Assembly: GCA_002343075.1 (NCBI GenBank)
Contig: DDRH01000044.1
Location: forward strand, 1-12,868
DNA: 12,868 nucleotides
Origin: Phycisphaerales bacterium UBA2421
Lineage (GTDB): Bacteria; Planctomycetota; Phycisphaerae; Tepidisphaerales; Tepidisphaeraceae
Direction: 5' to 3'
Shown here: positions 7,705 through 12,868 of the stretch, in pieces
Numbering within the stretch: position 1 is the stretch's first letter
Layout: the number at the start of each line of letters is the position of its first letter
Translations under genes and position numbers: made by a program
The notes under the pieces: generated by a model
Databases searched by the model: none
Seen by the model: the letters and a program-made list of their open reading frames with translations, nothing else
Told to the model about the DNA's origin: nothing

Positions 7705-7739
7705 CCCGCTGCCGGCTGCGTGGTGCAACCGGCAGCGGG
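7705..7739 (-). terminator. Strong hairpin between the two paralogous PEP-CTERM genes
   Basis: CCCGCTGCCGG (7705-7715) and CCGGCAGCGGG (7729-7739) form a perfect 11-bp stem. A further 3-bp TGC/GCA stem can form inside the 13-base loop. On the minus strand it begins 21 bases after the stop codon of the upstream gene and is followed by TTGCTGTAGTTT, which is only partly T-rich. It may be a partial terminator, an RNA-stability element that sets the ratio of the two genes, or a full terminator. Confidence 0.6.
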
Positions 7740-7760
7740 ATGAAACTGTGACGAGGCAGC

Positions 7761-8729
7761 CTAGTTGCGCCGACGGCGGGCGAGCACCGCCCCGGCCGAC
7801 GCCAGCAATGCCGCAACCGCCGAAGGCTCGGGCACCGCTGCGGCTTGAATCTGCGACGGGCTGAAGCCCAGCGTACCGGCAACCGCCAGGGCATCGTCGC
7901 GTGAAGCGCCCTTGTACAGCACAAAGAATGCAGGCTCGGAGCTGCCGATGGGCGTTGAGGTGCCGGGAATCAACGCGGTGCTCGTGATGGAGAAACGAGC
8001 GACGTAGATGCCGTCATCCGGTTCGACCGTCGACGAATCCACGCCGTTGCCCAAGACTCGATAGCTCGTGCTGTTGTGCGGCCCGTTTGACCAGGTTGTG
8101 CCGATCGGGCTAGCCGGCACGAACGACGGGCCTGCACCGGCGTCGGTCGTGATCGCATTTGGCGTGCTGCCCGTGAATGCGCCGGTCGCGTCGCCCGCGA
8201 ACGCCTGAAGCTGCTCATCGCCGGGGTCGATCAGCGTCAAGCCGTTCCAGACTTTCAGTGAATCCTCAAATCGGAAGCCGAACCGCGTTCCGGTGAGGTT
8301 GACCAATTGCGGCCCGCTGTCGACGCCGTTGAGCGCCCAGCCGGTGCCGGCGATGGGGGTGGGGGTTCCCACAAATGTGCCGGGCACGGTGGCTGTGGTG
8401 TCATACTGCCACGTAACGCCCGGCCCGGAAGGAAAGGTGGGCGCGCCCGATGCTGTCTCCAGCGGCGACGGGCGGGAGTACCAGCCCGCGCCGGCGGTGA
8501 CGTTTGCTGACGCGAGGGGCATCACATAAACGCGGGTCTCCGGGCTGATCTGTGCCTGAAGCGCAGTCTGGTACCCCACACTTGTCAGCGACGCCGAAGT
8601 TGCGATGACCTGGCGGGTGACGATCTTCTGCGCGGCTTGGTCGTAGGTGATTTGAATTTGCAGGCCGTGCGCCATCACCGGCGTGGCGGCGGCGAGCGAA
8701 ATGAACGATGTAAGTGCAAATTTACGCAT
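7761..8729 (-). CDS. PEP-CTERM sorting domain-containing secreted protein
   Basis: The start at 8729 (322 residues) is chosen over the in-frame ATG at 8744 because GGAGAG (minus strand, 8737-8742) sits 7 bases ahead of it and the signal peptide then begins properly: MRKFALTSFISLAAATPVMA, mature protein from H21. The body carries FRFEDSLKVWNGLTLI, SLLG-type repeats (YRVLGNGVDSS) and PDDGIYVARFSI...SEPAFFVLYKG, which parallel the downstream paralogue and a recalled planctomycete PEP-CTERM family. Unlike that neighbour it has no EF-hand pair. Residues ~299-322 are the PEP-CTERM tail: VPEP, SAVAALLASAGAVLA, RRRRN. The stop is TAG. It lies 44 bp after the pseudopilin gene, probably in one operon. 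The molecular function is unknown. Confidence 0.88.
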   Translation of the reverse strand: MRKFALTSFISLAAATPVMAHGLQIQITYDQAAQKIVTRQVIATSASLTSVGYQTALQAQISPETRVYVMPLASANVTAGAGWYSRPSPLETASGAPTFPSGPGVTWQYDTTATVPGTFVGTPTPIAGTGWALNGVDSGPQLVNLTGTRFGFRFEDSLKVWNGLTLIDPGDEQLQAFAGDATGAFTGSTPNAITTDAGAGPSFVPASPIGTTWSNGPHNSTSYRVLGNGVDSSTVEPDDGIYVARFSITSTALIPGTSTPIGSSEPAFFVLYKGASRDDALAVAGTLGFSPSQIQAAAVPEPSAVAALLASAGAVLARRRRN

Positions 8730-8773
8730 TGCGAAACTCTCCATTCAATCAATGTCAGATGTGTTACAGAGGC

Positions 8774-9502
8774 TTAGTTTGCCACCGCGGGGTCAAACAA
8801 GTTGCCCGCGGGGCTGGTATAGACCTGCCGGATCAACAGCGATTCGGCATGGCCATCAAGAAAGCTGAAGTTCAGCCGCGCGCCCCACGACCGGGGCTGC
8901 CCTCCGTGTCGGCCCAGCGGCATCTGCTTATCGATAAGCGAGATGGAAATCTGCGGGGCCACGGAGTTAAAGAACTGATCGACGTGAACATGATCAGCAC
9001 CGGCATACGACCCGGTCTCGGCAAGCTCGACGAACTGAACAACACGCGAGGAACGACGAACCTGGGTGATCTTTTCCGGTGCCCGAACCCCCGGCCGAAA
9101 TGGCGCGTGGGTGGGCGAGACATAGTTGTTGATCCCGTAGCTGCTGCTGCGAAACCGCTCCGGATTGCTGCCGGGCAGCGGTTGATCGAAGTAAACGCTC
9201 CGATCGGACGGGCAACGCCTGATCAGCGTCGACCCGCTATACGGCTGCAATGCGCCAATCCACGATCCCTGCTCGGTGCCATCGCCGGCGGCGATCAGAA
9301 GGTTTTTCTGTGCCGAGGCGTAGGCAATCTGCGCGATCTGCAGTTGGCGCATGTTGGATAAACACTGCGTCGTCACCGCTGAAGCTCGCGCTTTGGAAAG
9401 CACGGGCAACAGCACGGCGATCAACACCGCGATAATGCCAATGACCACCAGCAACTCAACGAGCGTAAACGCGCGCCGGCTGCCGACCTTGCGGGCATGC
9501 AT
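8774..9502 (-). CDS. Type II secretion-type pseudopilin (prepilin-like, H-X-DG class)
   Basis: The 242-residue product has a prepilin leader and core, RRAFTLVELL: cleavage is expected between A11 and F12 (Ala instead of the usual Gly at -1), with Glu at +5 (E16). One hydrophobic helix follows (residues 12-34, VVIGIIAVLIAVLLPVLSKA). The C-terminal part ends in a motif related to the prepilin-processing-associated H-X9-DG signature: H199...LNFSFLDGHAES. Here the spacing is 16 rather than 9, a short insertion. Such proteins form pseudopili at the inner membrane or occur in large families in planctomycetes. They are processed by a prepilin peptidase, which is not in this window. The ribosome site is weak. 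The gene lies between the Cys-rich gene (52 bp) and a PEP-CTERM gene (44 bp), so it may take part in exporting those proteins. Confidence 0.9.
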   Translation of the reverse strand: MHARKVGSRRAFTLVELLVVIGIIAVLIAVLLPVLSKARASAVTTQCLSNMRQLQIAQIAYASAQKNLLIAAGDGTEQGSWIGALQPYSGSTLIRRCPSDRSVYFDQPLPGSNPERFRSSSYGINNYVSPTHAPFRPGVRAPEKITQVRRSSRVVQFVELAETGSYAGADHVHVDQFFNSVAPQISISLIDKQMPLGRHGGQPRSWGARLNFSFLDGHAESLLIRQVYTSPAGNLFDPAVAN

Positions 9503-9554
9503 GGCAAAAACCCATCAATGAGCAGAAAAGGAATCAACAAAAACGCCGGAAGAA

Positions 9555-9932
9555 TCAGGCGGAGGCAGGCGGGCCGGTGGCGTAGTGGGTCAGCGGGAAA
9601 TCGACCGTCGGAATCGCCGGCTGAACGTATCGAAGGATTTCGACCAACTCGCCCGTCGGGTCAAGATCCACACTAAACCACGCCACGGCGGTGTAGGTTG
9701 CGGCGACGTAGCAAACTGCGCAGTTTTTCTTCTGTAGCGGGGTGGGTTCGGAGCCTCCTGGGTCCCCCTTTGGCGCGGCACAGCACGAAGCCTTCCCGAG
9801 GTCGCCGTCGATGGTCGGCCCGGCTGCGTGGCAGTTTGACGGCAGCGAAATGATGCCGCGGGTGTGCCCGGGCACAACCAGGTTGAACCAGACCACCACA
9901 TAAATGCAGAAAATGCCGCGTAGGCCGCGCAT
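9555..9932 (-). CDS. Small Cys-rich membrane-anchored or secreted protein (DUF2946-like)
   Basis: The 125-residue product has one N-terminal hydrophobic segment (residues 6-20, GIFCIYVVVWFNLVV) that may serve as a signal peptide or membrane anchor. It then carries VPGHTRGIISLP, C34, a CC pair at 50-51, and a CxxC at C71-C74 (NCAVCYVAA). The HCxxC-like pattern near hydrophobic residues is reminiscent of DUF2946 proteins, some of which are encoded next to copper-uptake genes; the match is loose and from memory. It is the first gene of the minus-strand run and faces a divergent promoter region. There is no clear ribosome site, and the candidate promoter places transcription start almost at the ATG, so leaderless translation is possible. 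The role is unknown; metal or thiol binding is only an inference from the cysteines. Confidence 0.6.
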   Translation of the reverse strand: MRGLRGIFCIYVVVWFNLVVPGHTRGIISLPSNCHAAGPTIDGDLGKASCCAAPKGDPGGSEPTPLQKKNCAVCYVAATYTAVAWFSVDLDPTGELVEILRYVQPAIPTVDFPLTHYATGPPASA

Positions 9933-9934
9933 GA

Positions 9935-9970
9935 ACGCTCAGAGCGTAGCCCGGCCTCCGGGCTTGTCAA
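9935..9970 (-). promoter_or_regulatory. Candidate promoter with overlapping inverted repeats
   Basis: On the minus strand TTGACA (9965-9970) is followed after 16 bases by TACGCT (9943-9948), a weak -10 match. The spacer is occupied by a perfect 7-bp inverted repeat, AGCCCGG (9948-9954) and CCGGGCT (9958-9964), with a 3-base gap. A second small dyad (ACGCT/AGCGT, 9935-9947) overlaps the -10 and start region. The layout fits a promoter covered by an operator for the minus-strand cluster, but the repeat could also be a REP-like element. Confidence 0.4.
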
Positions 9971-10134
9971 CGTAAATCCGCCGTGGGGGCGTGAGTTTTT
10001 CTGCCGCACCCGGCCGGCGACACTTCGCCATTCATCGAATTATCGGACGCCGACGGAGCACTCCCGACGGTGCTGGTTAACTATCGGGCCGGTTGATCCG
10101 ATGAGAAGGGTGGATTGCCAGCAAGACGATTTGC

Positions 10135-10138
10135 GAGG
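10135..10138 (+). promoter_or_regulatory. Ribosome binding site deciding a TTG start
   Basis: GAGG within GCGAGGTG stands 6 bases before TTG at 10145, giving MSQENNVEST. The earlier in-frame TTG at 10115 would add MPARRFARCC, which is not in keeping with the acidic, polar start of the protein, although AAGGG at 10106-10110 lies just ahead of it. Confidence 0.55.
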
Positions 10139-10144
10139 TGCTGT

Positions 10145-10567
10145 TTGAGTCAAGAGAACAACGTCGAATCGACCGAGAATGACACCCCTGAGGTTGAAAC
10201 TCCCGTCCGGAGCGTGGTCGACCGCCGCGCCGGGCTGGACCGCCGGCAAAAGTCGCGGGCCGAAGCCGGATACACCGGCCCCGAGCGTCGATCGGAGGAA
10301 AACCGCCGAACCGGCCTCGAACGCCGCCGGGGTGCCGGCATCCGCAGAAGCGACGACCGTAAGGCCGCCGAAGAAGGCGAAATGACCGCAGAGCAGTTCG
10401 AGTTTGTCATGGCGATCGAGACATATAAGAAGGTCAACAAGAAGATGTTCCCCACCTGGACCGAAGTGCTCGAAGTCATGCAACAGCTTGGCTATCGCAA
10501 GGTTGAGGCCCGGCAGATCAAGATGGAATCAGTCCCCGAACCGACGCTCTACAGCAAGGTCGCTTAA
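10145..10567 (+). CDS. Small Arg-rich protein with DRR/ERR repeats and conserved C-terminal domain
   Basis: From the TTG start the product has 140 residues. An acidic N terminus (1-20) is followed by a strongly basic region with three related blocks: VVDRRAGLDRR (24-34), GPERRSEENRR (45-55) and GLERRRGAGIRR (57-68). Residues ~80-121 form a compact, probably helical domain (FEFVMAIETYKKVNKKMFPTWTEVLEVMQQLGYRKV) that I recall as conserved in small planctomycete proteins. There is no signal peptide, so it acts in the cytoplasm. The Arg-rich blocks suggest binding to nucleic acid or another polyanion, and the C-terminal part may be a small helical DNA- or protein-binding domain. These roles are inferences. 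It is monocistronic: a divergent promoter region lies before it and a strong terminator begins 38 bases after its stop. The alternative start at 10115 would give 150 residues. Confidence 0.75.
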   Translation: MSQENNVESTENDTPEVETPVRSVVDRRAGLDRRQKSRAEAGYTGPERRSEENRRTGLERRRGAGIRRSDDRKAAEEGEMTAEQFEFVMAIETYKKVNKKMFPTWTEVLEVMQQLGYRKVEARQIKMESVPEPTLYSKVA

Positions 10568-10604
10568 ACCGGCCATGTAACAATCTGCCATCCTCCTTCG
10601 CGAT

Positions 10605-10640
10605 CAAGCCGGCCCAAGGATGGCCGGCTTGTTCGTTTCC
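10605..10640 (+). terminator. Rho-independent terminator after the Arg-rich protein gene
   Basis: CAAGCCGGCC (10605-10614) and GGCCGGCTTG (10622-10631) form a perfect 10-bp stem with a 7-base loop (10615-10621), followed by TTCGTTTCC. The T tract is short, but stem strength and position 38 bases after the stop codon make a terminator likely. Confidence 0.8.
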
Positions 10641-10705
10641 AGCCGGATCAGCCTCTATCACGGGCGATTACGGCGTTTGTCGCCCCCCGCCGGGTGGGTC
10701 GCGGT

Positions 10706-10722
10706 CCCAACCGCCGGTTGGG
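10706..10722 (+). repeat. GC-rich hairpin
   Basis: CCCAACC (10706-10712) and GGTTGGG (10716-10722) form a perfect 7-bp stem with a GCC loop. No T tract follows on either strand, so it is not a typical terminator. It lies between the upstream terminator and the promoter of the last gene. Confidence 0.45.
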
Positions 10723-10770
10723 GGTTTGGGCTCGACTTCCCGATTGAAACAGCTTTGCCGCTCGTACCGG

Positions 10771-10797
10771 CTTCAAGTTAACACTGTTAAATTGAAG
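10771..10797 (+). repeat. 27-bp inverted repeat, candidate operator
   Basis: CTTCAAGTTAAC (10771-10782) and GTTAAATTGAAG (10786-10797) are inverted with 11 of 12 matches around a 3-base centre (ACT). It sits about 45 bp upstream of the -35 box of the last gene, where an activator or upstream regulator site would be expected. Its TTCAAGTT half recurs in the tandem repeat nearer the promoter. Confidence 0.6.
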
Positions 10798-10822
10798 GCC
10801 CGCAGATCATCCCGAAGAAATT

Positions 10823-10840
10823 TCAAGTTTTCCAAGTTTT
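10823..10840 (+). repeat. 9-bp tandem repeat next to the promoter
   Basis: TCAAGTTTT (10823-10831) is followed at once by CCAAGTTTT (10832-10840), 8 of 9 identical. The repeat ends 2 bases before the -35 box. It could be a pair of activator half-sites or an A/T-rich upstream element. Confidence 0.5.
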
Positions 10841-10842
10841 TA

Positions 10843-10870
10843 TTGACGTTTGCCACTTCACACAGATAAT
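10843..10870 (+). promoter_or_regulatory. Sigma-70-like promoter of the last gene
   Basis: TTGACG (10843-10848, 5 of 6) and GATAAT (10865-10870, 5 of 6) are separated by 16 bases. An alternative -10, TAATAT at 10867-10872, would give an 18-base spacer. Transcription would begin near 10877, leaving a leader of about 140 bases before the ATG at 11019. Confidence 0.65.
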
Positions 10871-10968
10871 ATGGTGCTCGACGCGGTACCAGCAATTGGT
10901 GCCGCATGGCGGAGGTTTCGAAGGACTATTACCGGCGTCGGTGCTTTCCCTTCGTCACCCTACATCAA

Positions 10969-10990
10969 TTTGTTGAACCGGTTTAACAAA
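10969..10990 (+). promoter_or_regulatory. 22-bp palindrome in the leader of the last gene
   Basis: TTTGTTGAACC and GGTTTAACAAA are inverted halves matching at 10 of 11 positions with no central gap; the single mismatch would be a G-U pair in RNA. It lies downstream of the predicted transcription start and 17 bases before the AGGAG site, a place suited to a repressor operator or to an RNA structure controlling translation. Confidence 0.5.
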
Positions 10991-11018
10991 CGCCGGATTC
11001 ACTCGTTAGGAGAGGACC

Positions 11019-12868
11019 ATGCTCAGCTCAAGGATCAACTCACGGACCAATCAAAACACGCGCCTCGCAGTGGCGGCGGCGGCGGGGTTGGCGATCGCGG
11101 GACTCGCACACGCACAGCCTGTCGTTGATGGCACGCTCGACGAAGGCCTTTACACACGCTTCGCCACCCAAACTGTCAACACCGGCTTCGGCGATAACCA
11201 GAGCGAACTCGACGCCGGCTACTACCGCATCGAAGGCGGCAAGCTCTATCTCATGCTCACCGGCAATGTCGAGAGCAACTTCAACAAGCTCACCGTCTGG
11301 TTTGACACCCGCGCCGGCGGGCAGAACGTCCTCCGCAATGACAACCCCAACGTCGACTTCAACAATCTCAACCGCCGCTACTCGGGCATGACCTTCGACT
11401 CGGCCTTCTCGCCAGACTATCACTTTCACTTTTCGCGCAACGTCGAAAGCTCATTCCTGAACTTCTCCGAACTCAATACCACCGGCGGCGGGCTGGGCGG
11501 TTACCTCGGACAAGTCGATACCCCCAACCCCGGACAGCAGGGTGCCGGTGTCGTCGGCGGAAACGACGGCCTGCCGACCATCGAATTCGGTTATGCCGAC
11601 TTCAATATTGATGGCGTCAGTGGTGATGCACCCAACGCCGCCAACCAGGCCGCAGCCGAGGCTGTCACCTCGGGCACCGAATTGGTCTTCGACCTTCCGT
11701 CCATCGGTGCCACTGGCGACTTCAAGATCATGGTCGCCATCAACGGCAGCTCACACGATTACTGGTCCAACCAGTTCCTGCCAGGCTTCGCCGCCCCGCA
11801 GGGTAACCTCGGCGGCGATGCACTCGGAACCTTCATCACCAAGCCCGACCCCGACGGCGGACCCGACCCGATCGGCCATGTCGGCTTGATCGATTTTAAC
11901 AACATCGCCGGCGATCAGTTCCTTACCCTGAACTACACCGCCCCCAGCTTTGAGTGGGATAACGCCGCTGGAGGCAACTGGACCGGCGCCACCAACTGGA
12001 CGGCCGACACCGTTCCCAACGCCATCGACGCCATCGCCACACTCGGCAGCGTGGCTGGCAACGCGCCGCGCACGGTGACGCTTGATGCGCCCATTCGCCT
12101 GCAGAAGCTCACGTTCGACAGCCCGGGCGCCTACACCGTCGCCGGCAGCAACGCACTGACCATCGCCGGCAACCCGGCATCGCCCGCGGTCGCGGTTGTC
12201 AGCGGCGAGCACACGATTTCCGCCCCGCTTACCCTTGGCGCAACCACCAACTTTAACGTCGCCGGAACGGCGCGGCTGAGTATCACGGGTGCCTTCAGCC
12301 CGTCCAACCAGTCGATCGTCAAGACTGGCGACGGCGAACTCGCGGTGCCCGTCATTCGCGATGCACGCACTGTCACCGTCGACGGTGGCTCGCTGCGGGT
12401 GGACCCCAACGGCGGCGCCAACAGCGTCAGCATCGTTACCTTCATCGGCACTGGTGCAGGCGTGCTCGATCTGACCAACAACGGCCTGATTTATGAGTAT
12501 CCCGTTTCCGATCCGCAAACGTCACCGATCGCGTATGTGAAAGGCCTGATCGCTTCCAGCCGAGGCACCGGCGATTGGTCGGGCCCCGGCATCGGCAGCA
12601 GCTTCGCCAATTCCAACCCCGGCGTGTTTGGCGTCGGGTATGCCGAAGCCAGCGACGTGGCTTCGCTCGGCACGTTTATGGGCAATACGGTTGACGCCAC
12701 TGCGGTCGTCGTGCGCTACACCCGATTGGGCGATGCCGACCTCAGTGGCGTTGTCAGCCTCGACGACTTCACCCGTCTTGCCGGCGCTTTCGGCACCGGT
12801 ACAGAGTGGAGCCAGGGCGATTTCAACTACGACGGCGCGGTCGATCTGAACGACTTCACCGCGCTGGC
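11019..12868 (+). CDS. Large secreted protein with beta-repeat region and dockerin-like EF-hand pair (3' partial)
   Basis: The frame is open from ATG 11019 to the window edge (616 full codons seen). AGGAG at 11008-11012 stands 6 bases before the start. Residues 1-32 are a signal peptide ending AGLAHA, with Q33 as the mature N terminus. Residues 33-~300 form a domain I recall from planctomycete proteins but cannot name: VVDGTLDEGLY, then GYYRIEGGKLYLMLTGN, then ESNFNKLTVWFDTRAGGQN (~85-103). Residues ~311-520 have W..AAGGNWTGATNW and a run of short beta strands with VKTGDGEL near 434, resembling autotransporter-associated or PEP-CTERM stalk repeats. Residues 571-616 are two EF-hand-type loops (GDADLSGVVSLDDFTRLA and GDFNYDGAVDLNDFTALA), like those in the PEP-CTERM protein at 6709-7662. 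A PEP-CTERM tail is expected just past the window. It is probably a surface or matrix protein with calcium-stabilised ends. Confidence 0.88.
   Translation, partial: MLSSRINSRTNQNTRLAVAAAAGLAIAGLAHAQPVVDGTLDEGLYTRFATQTVNTGFGDNQSELDAGYYRIEGGKLYLMLTGNVESNFNKLTVWFDTRAGGQNVLRNDNPNVDFNNLNRRYSGMTFDSAFSPDYHFHFSRNVESSFLNFSELNTTGGGLGGYLGQVDTPNPGQQGAGVVGGNDGLPTIEFGYADFNIDGVSGDAPNAANQAAAEAVTSGTELVFDLPSIGATGDFKIMVAINGSSHDYWSNQFLPGFAAPQGNLGGDALGTFITKPDPDGGPDPIGHVGLIDFNNIAGDQFLTLNYTAPSFEWDNAAGGNWTGATNWTADTVPNAIDAIATLGSVAGNAPRTVTLDAPIRLQKLTFDSPGAYTVAGSNALTIAGNPASPAVAVVSGEHTISAPLTLGATTNFNVAGTARLSITGAFSPSNQSIVKTGDGELAVPVIRDARTVTVDGGSLRVDPNGGANSVSIVTFIGTGAGVLDLTNNGLIYEYPVSDPQTSPIAYVKGLIASSRGTGDWSGPGIGSSFANSNPGVFGVGYAEASDVASLGTFMGNTVDATAVVVRYTRLGDADLSGVVSLDDFTRLAGAFGTGTEWSQGDFNYDGAVDLNDFTAL

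Larger units (their letters stand above)
10568..11018 (+). other. Non-coding regulatory region between the Arg-rich gene and the last gene
   Basis: These 451 bases contain no convincing gene. In order they hold a terminator (10605-10640), a GC-rich hairpin (10706-10722), a 27-bp dyad (10771-10797), a 9-bp tandem repeat (10823-10840), a sigma-70-like promoter (10843-10870), a leader of about 140 bases with a 22-bp palindrome (10969-10990), and a good ribosome site (AGGAG, 11008-11012). Confidence 0.7.

Noticed and set aside
10850..11128. A plus-strand open frame of 92 codons in the leader of the last gene.
   Set aside because: It overlaps the start of the real gene out of frame, begins inside the promoter and ends in a Gly/Arg-rich shadow of the signal peptide. 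No ribosome site supports it.
11751..12518. A long minus-strand open frame of 255 codons.
   Set aside because: It is antisense to the last gene, whose frame is continuous with a signal peptide, beta repeats and EF-hands. The antisense product is a low-complexity Ala/Gly/Val/Arg sequence typical of G+C-rich shadow frames.

Overview
The window looks like a chromosomal segment of a Planctomycetota bacterium, most likely of the class Phycisphaerae. Four signs point there together. Several secreted proteins end in a VPEP-type PEP-CTERM tail. One large protein starts with a LEPR-XLL-like motif. A pseudopilin of the H-X9-DG kind (RRAFTLVELL) is present. Short dockerin-like EF-hand pairs (GDxNxDxxVNLDDFTALAxxFG) occur in non-cellulosomal proteins. 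No tRNA, rRNA, CRISPR array, transposase or phage gene was seen.

Layout. Bases 1-1381 (+) hold the 3' part of an alpha/beta-hydrolase-like surface protein, overlapped by 8 bp by a small secreted protein with a carboxypeptidase-regulatory-like fold. This part is visibly less G+C-rich than most of the rest. Bases 1382-1805 are non-coding and include a degenerate dispersed-repeat-like stretch and a possible promoter. Bases 1806-2828 (+) encode a fumarylacetoacetate hydrolase (FAH) family enzyme, the only clear metabolic gene. Bases 2997-9932 carry six genes, all on the minus strand. In transcription order they are: a Cys-rich small membrane or secreted protein; a pseudopilin; two related PEP-CTERM proteins separated by a strong hairpin; a third PEP-CTERM protein; and a 933-residue LEPR-XLL protein with a gingipain-like core that contains no cysteine. 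After a divergent promoter region, bases 10145-10567 (+) encode a small Arg-rich protein read from a TTG start and followed by a strong terminator. Bases 10568-11018 are a regulatory region rich in dyad symmetry. The last gene (11019 to the window end, +) is a large secreted protein with two EF-hand loops, cut off by the window edge.

How it fits together. Most of the window makes proteins for export and surface display. The pseudopilin could belong to a type II secretion-like apparatus, and the PEP-CTERM and LEPR-XLL proteins are candidate cargo of two different sorting routes. The two paralogous PEP-CTERM proteins both expose a His at the predicted mature N terminus and sit downstream of a small CxxC protein, so a metal-linked role is possible but unproven. 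The strongest new material is the control region of the last gene, the cysteine-less peptidase-fold protein, and the planctomycete-type small Arg-rich protein.
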